This document shows positions 18,592 to 28,630 of a stretch of DNA of 64,000 bases, one piece after another (positions within the stretch are counted from its first letter, which is position 1; each line of letters begins with the position of its first letter). Location: assembly GCA_964572475.1 (NCBI GenBank), contig CAZNEZ010000003.1, forward strand, positions 34,918-98,917, read 5' to 3'. Origin of the DNA: CAZNEZ01 sp964572475. GTDB lineage: Bacteria > Bacillota > Clostridia > Lachnospirales > Lachnospiraceae. Both the position numbers and the translations under genes were made by a program. The notes below the pieces were generated by a model. It saw only the letters and a program-made list of their open reading frames with translations. It was not told the DNA's origin and ran no database searches.

Positions 18592-18620
18592 ATCTTACTA
18601 TAACTATTCTACTTTGTCAA
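18592..18620 (-). promoter_or_regulatory. Promoter of tRNA-Gly
   Basis: On the minus strand TTGACA (18615-18620), 17-bp spacer, TAAGAT (18592-18597). The predicted start is about 20 bases before the mature tRNA. Confidence 0.7.
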
Positions 18621-18677
18621 TGATTTTTGGGTAAAAAGATTAATTTTACAAAAAAAGTTAATATTAAAGAGGGGGTT

Positions 18678-20834
18678 ATGCGTAGCAAAAAAGGAATGGG
18701 GGGAGAATTAATAGGTGTAAAGGGAACAGCTCTTACATTTGGAGAGAATATCCCATATAGCACAACATACAAGATGCCAGAAGGATATAAATTAGGAAGT
18801 GTAACAGGACAGTTTACAATTACTTCAGATGCTAATTCAAATGTAATTAAAGTTGTATATGTAAAGGATACATTTGGATATACAGTCAACTATTATCAGG
18901 ATTCCTTAGATGGAGCTAAGATTGGTACAGATGGCGGTACAGCAGAATTCGGAAAAGATGTAACATCACTTGTTAACAGTAACCTTTATAAGCCAGAAGG
19001 CTATAAGAACGGCGTTGTTAGTGGTCAGACAGTAATAACAGCAATAACAACAGACAATGTAATTAATGTTCTTTATACAAAGGATTCATTTGACTACACA
19101 ATTAAGTATTACAAGGATTCAGTATCAGAAGATAACTTTATAAATGAAACAAAAGTTAATGATGCAGTATTTAATTCAAATATAACAGTAGATAAATTTG
19201 CTTTCTTAAGCGAAGTACCTGGATATGAAGGACCTGGAACAGTAGATGGAAATCTTAAAGTTCAGGCAGACAATAATCAGGTTATTACAGTTGTATATGG
19301 TAAAGCAGATATAACTTATAAGATTAATTACTATCTTGATGAAGTATCAGATTCAACACTTCAGTATACAACATCAGACCTTAAGGCAGAATTTGGAAGC
19401 CAGGTTGAGATTCCTCTTACAGGGCATTCAGTAACAGGATATAAGTCAGAAGGTAAAGTAGTAAGTAATAATGTTTCAGCAGACAATAAGTTTACAATTA
19501 CAGCAGATGCAGCTAATAATGTAATAAATGTTGTATATGAAAAGGATACATTTAGCTATACAATCAATTATTATAAGGATTCAGTATCAGCAGAGAATTA
19601 TTTAGATGGTACAGATGGTACAGGAACATTTGGTAGTACAATTACAGTAGATGATACTGAGTTTGCACCAGAAGGATATAAGGTTCCTGGAACAGTTACA
19701 GGTTCACTAGTAGTTCTTGCAGACAACAATCAGGTAATAAATGTTGTATATACAAAGGATATATTTGGATATACAGTAAACTATTATCAGGATTCCTTAG
19801 ATGGAGCTAGTCTTGGAACTGACATTGGCAGTGCAGCATTTGGAGCTGATGTTAAAGATCAAGTTGCAGTAGATTTATTCAGACCAACAGGCTACAATGC
19901 AGGAGTTGTAAGTGGTAATACAATAATTACAGCTAATGCAGAAGCAAATGTAATAAATGTAGTATATACAAAAGGACAGTTTGCTTATCAGATTCAGTAT
20001 TTTAAGGATACAACAGATGAAGCTAACATGATTGATAAAGTCGATGGTAATGGAATCTTTGGTGATAAAATAACAGTAGATGATACTGCATTTGCACCAG
20101 AGGGATATATAGTTCCAGGAACAATAGTAAGTGGAGAAACAACAGTTCAGAATGATAATTCACAGGTAATTAAGGTTCTTTATACAAAGGCTGATATTAA
20201 TTATACAATTAATTATTATCAGGATGAAGTATCAGAAGATGGATTTATCACTAGAGATGCAGGTTCAGTTGAATTTGACTCAGATATTGCAGTTGATACT
20301 GACAAATATATTCCAATCGGATATAAGGCAGGAACAGTTGTGAATGGTGAACTTGTAGATGGAAATCTTCATATATCAGCTAATGCAGAAGAGAATGTAA
20401 TTGATGTACTATATGAGAAAGCAACATTTGGATATGTAGTTAATTACTATATTGATAATGAGTTAGTTGATAGTGCTGAGCTTGAAGCATTATTTGGAAC
20501 AGTTATTTCAACATATCCAGAGACTACTGTTGACCTTACAGGATGTGAATTTGACTCGGCTACAACACCAATTACAATTGGAACCGAAGAAAATGTTATT
20601 AATGTATATTATGTAACAACAGAAGTAATTCCAGATGAAGATGTTCCACTAAATAGGCCAGAGATTATCATTCCAGAATCAATGGAAGATATCGTTGATG
20701 AAGAAGACCCAACAGATGCACCAAAGACAGGTGATAACGACAATGCAATTTTATATGCAGGACTTATGTTAACATCAGCAGCGGTAGCAGGAATGACCAA
20801 GGCAAAGAAGAAAAAAGAAGAAGACGAAGCATAA
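18678..20834 (+). CDS. MucBP-repeat surface protein without N-terminal signal (probable 5' truncation)
   Basis: About 718 residues from the ATG at 18678, which has an AAAGAGGGGG ribosome site. The protein opens in the middle of a repeat, with no signal peptide or N-terminal domain. It then has eight full MucBP-type repeats of about 70 residues, each starting Y-x-I/V-N/K-Y-Y-x-D and ending V-I-N-V-x-Y-x-K. The C-terminus has a PKTGD motif, a hydrophobic helix (ILYAGLMLTSAAVAGM) and a Lys/Glu tail, a sortase-type anchor. Homologous proteins need a signal peptide to reach the wall, so this looks like the 3' part of an adhesin. No good promoter is visible. An in-frame TTG at 18627 would not add a signal peptide. 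Confidence 0.75.
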   Translation: MRSKKGMGGELIGVKGTALTFGENIPYSTTYKMPEGYKLGSVTGQFTITSDANSNVIKVVYVKDTFGYTVNYYQDSLDGAKIGTDGGTAEFGKDVTSLVNSNLYKPEGYKNGVVSGQTVITAITTDNVINVLYTKDSFDYTIKYYKDSVSEDNFINETKVNDAVFNSNITVDKFAFLSEVPGYEGPGTVDGNLKVQADNNQVITVVYGKADITYKINYYLDEVSDSTLQYTTSDLKAEFGSQVEIPLTGHSVTGYKSEGKVVSNNVSADNKFTITADAANNVINVVYEKDTFSYTINYYKDSVSAENYLDGTDGTGTFGSTITVDDTEFAPEGYKVPGTVTGSLVVLADNNQVINVVYTKDIFGYTVNYYQDSLDGASLGTDIGSAAFGADVKDQVAVDLFRPTGYNAGVVSGNTIITANAEANVINVVYTKGQFAYQIQYFKDTTDEANMIDKVDGNGIFGDKITVDDTAFAPEGYIVPGTIVSGETTVQNDNSQVIKVLYTKADINYTINYYQDEVSEDGFITRDAGSVEFDSDIAVDTDKYIPIGYKAGTVVNGELVDGNLHISANAEENVIDVLYEKATFGYVVNYYIDNELVDSAELEALFGTVISTYPETTVDLTGCEFDSATTPITIGTEENVINVYYVTTEVIPDEDVPLNRPEIIIPESMEDIVDEEDPTDAPKTGDNDNAILYAGLMLTSAAVAGMTKAKKKKEEDEA

Positions 20835-20870
20835 ACTTGAAAGTTTTCTGACATAATTAGATAGTAGAAG

Positions 20871-20912
20871 ATGAGCTATTGAAGCCAAAATGGTGGAGAT
20901 AGCTCATTTTTA
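20871..20912 (+). terminator. Intrinsic terminator after the MucBP gene
   Basis: A 9-bp stem (20871-20879 with 20899-20907, arm ATGAGCTAT) followed by a T run. Confidence 0.7.
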
Positions 20913-21027
20913 TATGATAGGATTAGGGTGTCAGAAGGTACTCTTTATAACTGATACTAGCATATTGCACAAATAGCGGCATGATTTTATGACTTTGGGA
21001 GATATTTAGCAGTTCTTAGCATTCTTC

Positions 21028-21055
21028 TTGAATTTATTTGAATATCTGATAAAAT
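21028..21055 (+). promoter_or_regulatory. Predicted promoter of the ABC exporter pair
   Basis: TTGAAT (21028-21033), 16-bp spacer, extended minus-10 TGATAAAAT (21047-21055). The start codon is at 21109. Confidence 0.6.
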
Positions 21056-21108
21056 AGTGTGACTGAATAAATAAAAATTTTGCAATAAAATATTAGAAAT
21101 GGAGAATT

Positions 21109-22875
21109 ATGAGAAAATTAGCTAGATATCTTAAATATTTTAAAATAGAAGTCACCATTGGTCCGTTATTTAAGTTCCTTGAAGCAGTGTTTGAACTTAT
21201 TGTTCCATTAGTAATGGCTAAGATTATAGATATTGGAATTGCAGGTAATGATAAGTCATATGTGTTAAAGTCAGGTGCATTAATGGTATTACTTGGAGTT
21301 TTGGGACTTTGCTTTGCTTTAATATGTCAATATCTTGCGTCTAAGGCATCGCAGGGAGTCGGAACAATGATTAGAGATGATATGTTTAGTCACATCAATG
21401 CCCTTTCACATGCAGAAATAGATAAGATAGGAACAACATCATTAATTACAAGGATGACCAATGATGTTAATCAGATTCAGGTTGCAGTTGCAATGCTAAT
21501 AAGATTAGTAGTAAGAGCCCCATTTTTAGTAATAGGAGCAACTGTAATGGCCATAATGATAGATGTTAAGCTATCTATGATATTCCTTGTAATGGCAGTG
21601 CTTGTAGCGTTAGTGCTATATTTTATTATGAGCCGTTCAATTCCATTTTATAGAGTAATACAGAAAAAACTCGATAAAGTTTCATTTATTACAAGAGAAA
21701 ATCTAATTGGCTCAAGAGTTGTAAGAGCATTTACAAAACAAGAAAAGGAAAAAGAAAAATTTAATAATGCTAGTGATGATCTGGCAGATACCGCTATAAA
21801 AGTAGGCAAACTTTCAGCGATACTCAATCCCCTTAATCTCGTAATCCTTAATTTTGCAATAGTAGCAATAATATGGTTTGGAGGATTTCAAGTAGATAAT
21901 GGAGAGCTGACACAGGGAAAAGTAATAGCACTTGTTAATTATATGACACAGATTTCCATAGCACTTGTGGTAGTGGCTAATCTTGTAGTTGTATTTACAA
22001 AAGGAGCAGCAAGTGCAGCCAGAATAAATGAAGTATTTGATTTGACATCAAGTGTTAATAATAATGATAAAAATATGAATGACGTAGCTGCAAAGGGAGA
22101 AGCAAAGATTGAATTTAGAGATGTAAGCTTCTCTTATCCGAATTCTCCAGAACTATCGCTAATGAATATTAATTTTAGAATAAATGCAGGTGAAACAATA
22201 GGAATAATAGGAGGTACAGGCTCTGGTAAAACAACACTTTTACAGCTTATGCCAAGATTCTATGATGCAACATCAGGTAATGTGTTAGTAGATGGAATCG
22301 ATGTCAGAGACATAGATAAAGATGCGTTAAGACACAAATTTGGAATAGTACCACAAAAGGCAGTCTTATTCACCGGTACGATAAAGGAAAACCTCCAATG
22401 GGGCAAAGAAGACATTACAGATGATGAAGCATTTAGGGCAATAGAGATGGCTCAGGCATCAGAATTTGTAAATGAACTTCCTAAAAAGCTAGATTCTAAG
22501 ATGATTCAAGGAGGAAAGAGCCTTTCAGGAGGTCAAAGACAGAGAATGTCAATTGCAAGAGCAATTGCAAGGAATCCAGAGATATTAGTTCTTGACGATA
22601 GCTTTAGCGCTCTTGATTACGCAACAGATGCAAAATTAAGAGCAAGTATAGCGAAACTAAAGAAAAATTCTGAGGATAATGTAGATAACGGTCTTATAAA
22701 ACCTATGACTGTAGTAATTGTGTCACAGAGATGCAATACAGTTAAAAATGCAGATAATATAATAGTTATGGACGATGGAAAAGTTGCAGGTATAGGAAAA
22801 CATGATGAATTATTTGAATCTTGTGAGCTTTACCGTGAAATATATTTATCACAGTTAAAGAAGGAGGAAGAATAA
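21109..22875 (+). CDS. ABC exporter half-transporter with degenerate ATPase site
   Basis: 588 residues: six membrane helices in the first 310, then a nucleotide-binding domain. Walker A is GGTGSGKTTL (K374) and the signature is canonical LSGGQ (472-476). Walker B is followed by D497 where the catalytic Glu should be (LVLDDS), so its own ATP site is hydrolysis-poor. It pairs with the next gene, whose start overlaps this stop by one base (TAATG). Heterodimers of this BmrCD/LmrCD/TM287-288 type export drugs or lipids. The substrate is not indicated by the context. Confidence 0.93.
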   Translation: MRKLARYLKYFKIEVTIGPLFKFLEAVFELIVPLVMAKIIDIGIAGNDKSYVLKSGALMVLLGVLGLCFALICQYLASKASQGVGTMIRDDMFSHINALSHAEIDKIGTTSLITRMTNDVNQIQVAVAMLIRLVVRAPFLVIGATVMAIMIDVKLSMIFLVMAVLVALVLYFIMSRSIPFYRVIQKKLDKVSFITRENLIGSRVVRAFTKQEKEKEKFNNASDDLADTAIKVGKLSAILNPLNLVILNFAIVAIIWFGGFQVDNGELTQGKVIALVNYMTQISIALVVVANLVVVFTKGAASAARINEVFDLTSSVNNNDKNMNDVAAKGEAKIEFRDVSFSYPNSPELSLMNINFRINAGETIGIIGGTGSGKTTLLQLMPRFYDATSGNVLVDGIDVRDIDKDALRHKFGIVPQKAVLFTGTIKENLQWGKEDITDDEAFRAIEMAQASEFVNELPKKLDSKMIQGGKSLSGGQRQRMSIARAIARNPEILVLDDSFSALDYATDAKLRASIAKLKKNSEDNVDNGLIKPMTVVIVSQRCNTVKNADNIIVMDDGKVAGIGKHDELFESCELYREIYLSQLKKEEE

Positions 22876-24632
22876 TGAGTAATAAAGGAATTTTCAATAA
22901 TAAAGGAATTCTAAAAAGACTATTATCATATATGAAGCCTTATTCAAGTTTGCTGGTTACGGCTATGGTTTGTGCAGTTGTAGGTGTATCCATGACATTA
23001 CTTGCTCCAGTTATAATAGGAAATGCTATTGATTATATAATTGACAAAGGAAATGTTGATTTTAATAGTGTTGCAAAACAGATGATTCTTCTTGCCGTAA
23101 CCATAATGATAGGTGCATTTGCTCAATGGTTTATGACATATTGTACCAATAAAGTAACTTATAGAACCGTAAAGGACCTTAGAGAGGAAGCATTTGCAAA
23201 GCTTAATAGTGTTCCCCTTAAATATACAGATACAAGGGCTCACGGCGATATTATTAATAGTATAATTAATGATATAGACACAGTATCAGATGGACTTTTA
23301 CAGGGTTTTGCATCACTTTTAACAGGCGTAATAACAATAGTTGGTACACTTGGCTTTATGGTGGCGATAAATCCTGTTATTGCAATAGTTGTAGTGGCAT
23401 TAACCCCATTGTCATTCTTTGTTGCAACATTTATTTCAAAGAGAATATTTTCTAAATTCAGAGAACAGTCAGCAATTAGAGGAGAGCTTACAGGATATAT
23501 TGAAGAAATGATAGGAAATCAGAAGCTCGTAACTACTTATTCAGGTGAAGAAAAAATATGCGAAGAATTCAGTGAGATAAATCAAAGATTAAATAAAGTG
23601 GGAGTATTAGCTCAGTTTTACTCGGCTCTTACCAATCCATGCACAAGATTTGTTAACGGACTTGTATATGCAGCAGTAGGTGTTATTGGTGCCATAAATG
23701 TCATTAATCTTAGATTATCAGTAGGACAGTTATCATGTTTTTTATCATATGCTAATCAGTATACCAAGCCATTTAATGAAATATCGGGTGTAGTAGCGGA
23801 ACTACAGTCAGCATTTGCGTCAGCTAAACGAGTATTTGATATAATAGATGAAGAAGATGAGGTATCAGACGAGGAAGCAATACCATTTGATGAGGAAGCA
23901 AAAAATATTAACATAGATAATATAAGCTTTTCATATGTTCCTGAAAAACCTCTTATAGATGGATTTAGCCTTGATGTAAACAAAGGACAAAAGATAGCTA
24001 TCGTTGGACCAACTGGCTGTGGTAAAACAACATTTATTAATCTATTAATGAGGTTTTATGATGTTAATTCAGGCAGTATTATGATAAATGGAACGGACAT
24101 AAAGGATATAAAGAGAGCCGACCTAAGAAAACAGTTTGGAATGGTGCTACAGGATACATGGCTATTTTCAGGGACAGTAAGAGATAATATTGCATATGGA
24201 AAAGAAGATGCAACAGATGAAGAAATTATAGAAGCTTCAAAAGCAGCGTATGCACATAGTTTTATAAAAAGACTAAAAGATGGATATAATACAGTGATAT
24301 CAGAAGAGGGAGGAAATATTTCAACTGGTCAAAAACAGTTACTTTGCATAGCCAGAATAATGCTTACTAAACCTCCGATACTTATACTTGATGAGGCTAC
24401 AAGTAATATTGACACCCGTACAGAAGTAAAGATTCAAAAGGCATTTGATAAAATGATGGAAGGAAGAACAAGTTTTGTTGTTGCACATAGATTATCGACT
24501 ATCAGAGAAGCAGATGTAATATTAGTAATGGATAAGGGACATATTATTGAGCATGGAAATCATGATGAGCTATTAAAAATAAATGGTTTTTATGCAAGAT
24601 TATATAGAAGTCAGTTTGCAGTTGTAGAATAA
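22875..24632 (+). CDS. ABC exporter half-transporter with catalytic Glu
   Basis: 585 residues: six membrane helices then a nucleotide-binding domain with Walker A GPTGCGKTTF (K384), signature ISTGQ (482-486, deviating from LSGGQ) and Walker B D506 with catalytic E507. The non-consensus signature would face the degenerate Walker site of the upstream subunit, and its intact Glu faces the upstream LSGGQ. This is exactly the asymmetric pairing expected of a heterodimer. The ribosome site AAGGAGG lies inside the end of the upstream gene. Confidence 0.93.
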   Translation: MSNKGIFNNKGILKRLLSYMKPYSSLLVTAMVCAVVGVSMTLLAPVIIGNAIDYIIDKGNVDFNSVAKQMILLAVTIMIGAFAQWFMTYCTNKVTYRTVKDLREEAFAKLNSVPLKYTDTRAHGDIINSIINDIDTVSDGLLQGFASLLTGVITIVGTLGFMVAINPVIAIVVVALTPLSFFVATFISKRIFSKFREQSAIRGELTGYIEEMIGNQKLVTTYSGEEKICEEFSEINQRLNKVGVLAQFYSALTNPCTRFVNGLVYAAVGVIGAINVINLRLSVGQLSCFLSYANQYTKPFNEISGVVAELQSAFASAKRVFDIIDEEDEVSDEEAIPFDEEAKNINIDNISFSYVPEKPLIDGFSLDVNKGQKIAIVGPTGCGKTTFINLLMRFYDVNSGSIMINGTDIKDIKRADLRKQFGMVLQDTWLFSGTVRDNIAYGKEDATDEEIIEASKAAYAHSFIKRLKDGYNTVISEEGGNISTGQKQLLCIARIMLTKPPILILDEATSNIDTRTEVKIQKAFDKMMEGRTSFVVAHRLSTIREADVILVMDKGHIIEHGNHDELLKINGFYARLYRSQFAVVE

Positions 24633-24650
24633 AGTTTATTTTGCTATAAT
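24622..24650 (+). promoter_or_regulatory. Predicted promoter of the pyr operon
   Basis: TTGTAG (24622-24627, inside the end of the ABC gene), 17-bp spacer, extended minus-10 TGCTATAAT (24642-24650). The leader to pyrC is only about 28 nt, too short for a PyrR-type attenuator. Confidence 0.65.
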
Positions 24651-24684
24651 TAAATAAATTAGTATGATTTGAAAGGAAAAGCCG

Positions 24685-25962
24685 ATGAATATTCTTATTA
24701 AGAATGGAAGAGTAATTAATCCTGCAACACATTTTGATGATATAGCAGATGTATATGTGGTTGATGGCAAGGTAGAACTTATTGATACAGATATTACAAA
24801 GGACGCAGATACAGTTATAGAGGCAGGAGGCTGCTTTGTTATGCCTGGATTTATAGACTTACATGTTCATTTAAGGGAACCAGGATTTGAATATAAAGAG
24901 ACAATAAAAACTGGTGCAATGGCGGCAGCAAGGGGCGGGTATACAAGCATATGTCCAATGCCTAATACTAAGCCTGCAACAGATTCGCCTGAGATGATAA
25001 AGCTTATAACAGATAAAGCTGCTAAGGAAGCTGTGGTTAATGTACTGCCTGTAGGTGCTGTTACTATAGGACAGGCTGGTAATGAAGTTACTGATATAGT
25101 GGGAATGAAGGCAGCAGGAGCGTATGCAATTAGTGAAGATGGTAAATCAGTAATGAACTCTGAACTTTACAAGGAAGCTATGGTACAGGCCGCAAGTGCT
25201 AATGTACCAGTATTTGCACATTGCGAGGATAAAAATCTTGTGAATGGCGGTGTAATTAATGCCGGTAAAAAGTCAGAGGAATTTGGTGTTAATGGAATAA
25301 GCAATGCCGTAGAAGATATTATTACAGCAAGAGATATTCTTCTTGCAAAGGAGACAGGAGTTAAACTTCATTTATGCCATTGTTCTACTAAGGATAGCGT
25401 GAAGATGATTAAGCTTGCTAAAGAAGATGGAGTTCGAGTTACAGGAGAAGTTTGCCCACATCATTTTGCATTGTCAGAAGCAGATATGAATGTAGCAGAT
25501 TCTAATTATAAGATGAATCCACCACTTAGAAAAGAAGAAGATGTACTCGCTCTTAAGAGAGGACTTATGAATAATATTATGGATGTTATATCTACAGATC
25601 ATGCACCTCATAGTGAAGAAGAAAAGAAAAAGAGCATAGAAGAAGCACCATTTGGTATAGTTGGATTAGAGACAGCAGCATCACTTACTTATACAGTATT
25701 AGTAGAAGGTGGATATCTTACACCGATGCAGATGGCTGAGAAGATGAGCTATAATCCAGCAAAAGTACTTGAGATAGATAAAGGTAATATTCAGAAGGGT
25801 AAGATAGCTGATATAGTCGTATTTGATCCTAATGAAGAATATGTTATAAATGTAGACGAATTTGCATCTAAAGGAAAAAATACTCCATTTGGCGGAATGA
25901 AAGTCAAAGGAAGAGTTAAATATACAATGGTTTCAGGTAATATAGTATTTACCGACAAATAA
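24685..25962 (+). CDS. pyrC: Dihydroorotase
   Basis: Catalyses reversible cyclisation of carbamoyl-aspartate to dihydroorotate in pyrimidine synthesis. The 425-residue length fits the class-I enzyme. Metal ligands H60 and H62 stand in DLHVHLREPG; the loop MPNTKPATDS binds substrate; HCEDKN, HLCHCST and STDHAPH supply the remaining His/Asp residues. The ribosome site GAAAGGAAAA lies 7 bases upstream. It is the first gene of pyrC-F-K-D-E. Confidence 0.97.
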   Translation: MNILIKNGRVINPATHFDDIADVYVVDGKVELIDTDITKDADTVIEAGGCFVMPGFIDLHVHLREPGFEYKETIKTGAMAAARGGYTSICPMPNTKPATDSPEMIKLITDKAAKEAVVNVLPVGAVTIGQAGNEVTDIVGMKAAGAYAISEDGKSVMNSELYKEAMVQAASANVPVFAHCEDKNLVNGGVINAGKKSEEFGVNGISNAVEDIITARDILLAKETGVKLHLCHCSTKDSVKMIKLAKEDGVRVTGEVCPHHFALSEADMNVADSNYKMNPPLRKEEDVLALKRGLMNNIMDVISTDHAPHSEEEKKKSIEEAPFGIVGLETAASLTYTVLVEGGYLTPMQMAEKMSYNPAKVLEIDKGNIQKGKIADIVVFDPNEEYVINVDEFASKGKNTPFGGMKVKGRVKYTMVSGNIVFTDK

Positions 25963-25977
25963 GAAATGGAGATTAAT

Positions 25978-26895
25978 ATGATTAACAAATTAGTAAAAAA
26001 GATTCAGAAACTTAATGCACCTATAGTAGTAGGATTAGATCCAATGCTTAAATATGTTCCAAAACATATTCAAAAGAAAGCATATGCTGAATATGGAGAA
26101 ACTTTAGATGGTGCAGCAGAAGCTATATGGCAGTTTAATAAAGGAATATTAGATGCAACAGGAGATATTATTCCAGCAGTTAAACCACAGATAGCTATGT
26201 ATGAGCAGTTTGGCGTTCCAGGAATTATAGCATTTAAGAAAACAGTTGATTATGCTAAGTCAAAAGATATAGTAGTAATCGGTGATGTTAAAAGAGGAGA
26301 TATTGGCTCAACATCTGAAGCATATGCAATTGGTCATCTTGGAAAAGTTCAGGTTGGAAGTAATAAATTTGCAGGATTTGATGAAGACTTTGCTACAGTT
26401 AATCCATATTTGGGTTCAGATGGTATCAAACCATTTATTGATGTGTGCAAAGAAGAGAATAAGGGTATATTTATCCTTGTAAAAACATCCAATAAGTCAA
26501 GCGGTGAGTTTCAGGATCAGCTGGTAAATGGAAGACCATTATCTGAACTTGTTGGAGAACAGGTTGCTAAATGGGGCGAAGAGCATATGGGAGAGTCATA
26601 CAGTTATGTAGGAGCTGTTGTTGGTGCTACATATCCAGAGATGGGCAAGGTATTAAGAAAGGTTATGCCTAAAGCTTATATTCTGGTACCAGGTTATGGC
26701 GCACAGGGAGGAAAAGCAAGTGATTTGAAACCATATTTCAATGAAGATGGACTTGGAGCAATAGTTAACTCATCAAGAGGTATTATTGCAGCGTATACTA
26801 ACGAAAAGTACAGTAATTTTGGAGAAGAAAACTATGCCGATGCTTCAAGACAGGCAGTAGTTGATATGATAGAAGATATAGCAAGCATATTCTAA
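25978..26895 (+). CDS. pyrF: Orotidine 5'-phosphate decarboxylase (type 2)
   Basis: Last step of UMP synthesis. At 305 residues it is the long, type-2 form rather than the roughly 240-residue Bacillus form. The catalytic Asp-Lys-Asp motif is DVKRGDIGSTSEAYA, and the phosphate-binding end is VNSSRGIIAAY. The ATG at 25978 was chosen because GGAG sits six bases upstream; the earlier ATG at 25966 overlaps that site. It starts 15 bases after pyrC. Confidence 0.95.
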   Translation: MINKLVKKIQKLNAPIVVGLDPMLKYVPKHIQKKAYAEYGETLDGAAEAIWQFNKGILDATGDIIPAVKPQIAMYEQFGVPGIIAFKKTVDYAKSKDIVVIGDVKRGDIGSTSEAYAIGHLGKVQVGSNKFAGFDEDFATVNPYLGSDGIKPFIDVCKEENKGIFILVKTSNKSSGEFQDQLVNGRPLSELVGEQVAKWGEEHMGESYSYVGAVVGATYPEMGKVLRKVMPKAYILVPGYGAQGGKASDLKPYFNEDGLGAIVNSSRGIIAAYTNEKYSNFGEENYADASRQAVVDMIEDIASIF

Positions 26896-26917
26896 TACTT
26901 AAGGCAAAGGAGAACAC

Positions 26918-27694
26918 ATGGCTAATCATTTTAAAGAGACAGTAACTGTAATATCTCAGGAGCAGATAGGCACTGGAATATTCAGCATGTGGATTAAGAC
27001 AGATAACATAGCAAAAGAGGCAGTTCCAGGACAGTTTATATCACTATACTGTAATGAGGGCTCAAGAATACTTCCAAGACCTATAAGTATCTGTGAGATA
27101 CAAGGTGATACACTAAGAATAGTGTATAGAGTTGTGGGCAAAGGAACAGATGAGTTTAGCACATATATCAAAGACGATACTATTGAGGTTATGGGCCCTC
27201 TAGGCAATGGATTTCCATTAGACAGGGCAGCTGGTAAGAATATTTTGCTGGTAGCAGGTGGAATAGGAATCCCTCCAATGGTTGAGTTAGCTAAACAATT
27301 ATCAAAGACAGAGAATGTAAATATTGCAGCAGGATATAGAGATGAATTATTTCTGACTGAAGAATTAGAAAAAAATGGTAAATTATATATAGCTTCAGAA
27401 GATGGAATACATGGAACAAAAGGGAATGTCATTGATGCTATGAATGCAGAAAGATTAAATCCAGATGTAATCTTTGCATGTGGACCAACACCTATGCTTA
27501 AGGCATTAAAAGCTTATGCAGCCGACAATTCTATCGAGGCGTGGCTTTCGCTTGAAGAAAAAATGGCATGTGGAATAGGTGCATGTCTTGCATGTGTATG
27601 TAAAAGTAAAGAAAAGGACCATCACACTAATGTTCATAATAAGAGAATCTGTAAAGATGGACCTGTTTTTCTGGCAGAGGAGGTTGAATTCTAA
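26918..27694 (+). CDS. pyrK: Dihydroorotate dehydrogenase electron-transfer subunit
   Basis: 258-residue FAD/[2Fe-2S] subunit that passes electrons from PyrD to NAD+. The FAD motif is RPISICEI and the NAD-binding loop is GGIGIPPM. The cluster cysteines are C218-x4-C223-x2-C226 plus a fourth in KRICKDGPVF. The stop overlaps the pyrD start by one base, matching the tight complex the two form. Confidence 0.96.
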   Translation: MANHFKETVTVISQEQIGTGIFSMWIKTDNIAKEAVPGQFISLYCNEGSRILPRPISICEIQGDTLRIVYRVVGKGTDEFSTYIKDDTIEVMGPLGNGFPLDRAAGKNILLVAGGIGIPPMVELAKQLSKTENVNIAAGYRDELFLTEELEKNGKLYIASEDGIHGTKGNVIDAMNAERLNPDVIFACGPTPMLKALKAYAADNSIEAWLSLEEKMACGIGACLACVCKSKEKDHHTNVHNKRICKDGPVFLAEEVEF

Positions 27695-28596
27695 TGAATA
27701 CTAAGATTAATATAGCAGGAGTTGAATTTAAGAACCCAGTAATGGTAGCCTCTGGTACCTTTGGCTCTGGTGAAGAATATAGCGAATTTGTAGACCTTAG
27801 TAAGCTTGGAGCAGTAGTTACCAAAGGGGTAGCCAATATTCCATGGCCAGGTAATCCTACACCCAGAATAGCCGAAACATATGGTGGAATGCTTAATGCA
27901 ATTGGTCTTCAGAACCCTGGAATTGATCTTTTTGCAAGCAGAGATATTCCATTTCTTAAAAAATATGATACTAAGATTATTGTAAATGTATGTGGAAAGT
28001 CTACAGAAGATTATTGCGAAGTAGTTGAAAGACTTGGTGATGAAGCTGTAGATATGCTTGAAATCAACATTTCCTGCCCTAACGTAAAGGAGGGCGGAAT
28101 AGCCTTTGGACAGGATCCCAAAGCAGTTGAAGCAATTACTAAAGAGGTTAAGAAGAGAGCTAAGCAGCCAATCATTATGAAGCTAAGTCCTAATGTTACA
28201 GATATTACAGTTATGGCTAAGGCGGCTGAAGCAGGTGGAGCAGATGCTCTTTCACTTATTAATACACTTACAGGAATGAAGATAGATATAGACAGACAGA
28301 GATTTGCACTTGCGAATAAGACAGGTGGATTATCAGGTCCGGCTATTAAGCCAGTCGCTGTAAGAATGGTTTATCAAGTTGCAGGTGCAGTATCACTTCC
28401 TATTATTGGAATGGGTGGTATAATGAATGCAGATGATGCTATAGAATTTATTTTAGCAGGAGCTACAGGAATATCAGTTGGAACAGGCAACTTTACTAAT
28501 CCTACATTGACAGCAGAGATAGTAAAAGGTATAGAATCATATATGATAAAACACAAAGTAAATGATATTAATGACCTTATTGGTCTTGTGAAATAA
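27694..28596 (+). CDS. pyrD: Dihydroorotate dehydrogenase B, catalytic subunit
   Basis: A 300-residue FMN barrel of class 1B, which works with PyrK and reduces NAD+. The active-site base is C128 in INISCPNVKEGG; the N-terminal NPVMVASGTFG and the C-terminal GMGGIMNADDA, which binds the FMN phosphate, are typical. The AGGAGG ribosome site lies within the end of pyrK. Confidence 0.96.
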   Translation: MNTKINIAGVEFKNPVMVASGTFGSGEEYSEFVDLSKLGAVVTKGVANIPWPGNPTPRIAETYGGMLNAIGLQNPGIDLFASRDIPFLKKYDTKIIVNVCGKSTEDYCEVVERLGDEAVDMLEINISCPNVKEGGIAFGQDPKAVEAITKEVKKRAKQPIIMKLSPNVTDITVMAKAAEAGGADALSLINTLTGMKIDIDRQRFALANKTGGLSGPAIKPVAVRMVYQVAGAVSLPIIGMGGIMNADDAIEFILAGATGISVGTGNFTNPTLTAEIVKGIESYMIKHKVNDINDLIGLVK

Positions 28597-28630
28597 CTAA
28601 CGAAGCAGATAACTGCGGAAAGGCATTAAA

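Noticed and set aside
18627..18677. TTG start extending the MucBP protein upstream
   Set aside because: No ribosome site, overlaps the tRNA-Gly promoter region, and the added residues form no signal peptide; ATG 18678 has AAAGAGGGGG.
24651..24684. PyrR attenuator in the pyr leader
   Set aside because: The leader is only about 28 nt and has no hairpin; pyrR is also absent from the cluster.
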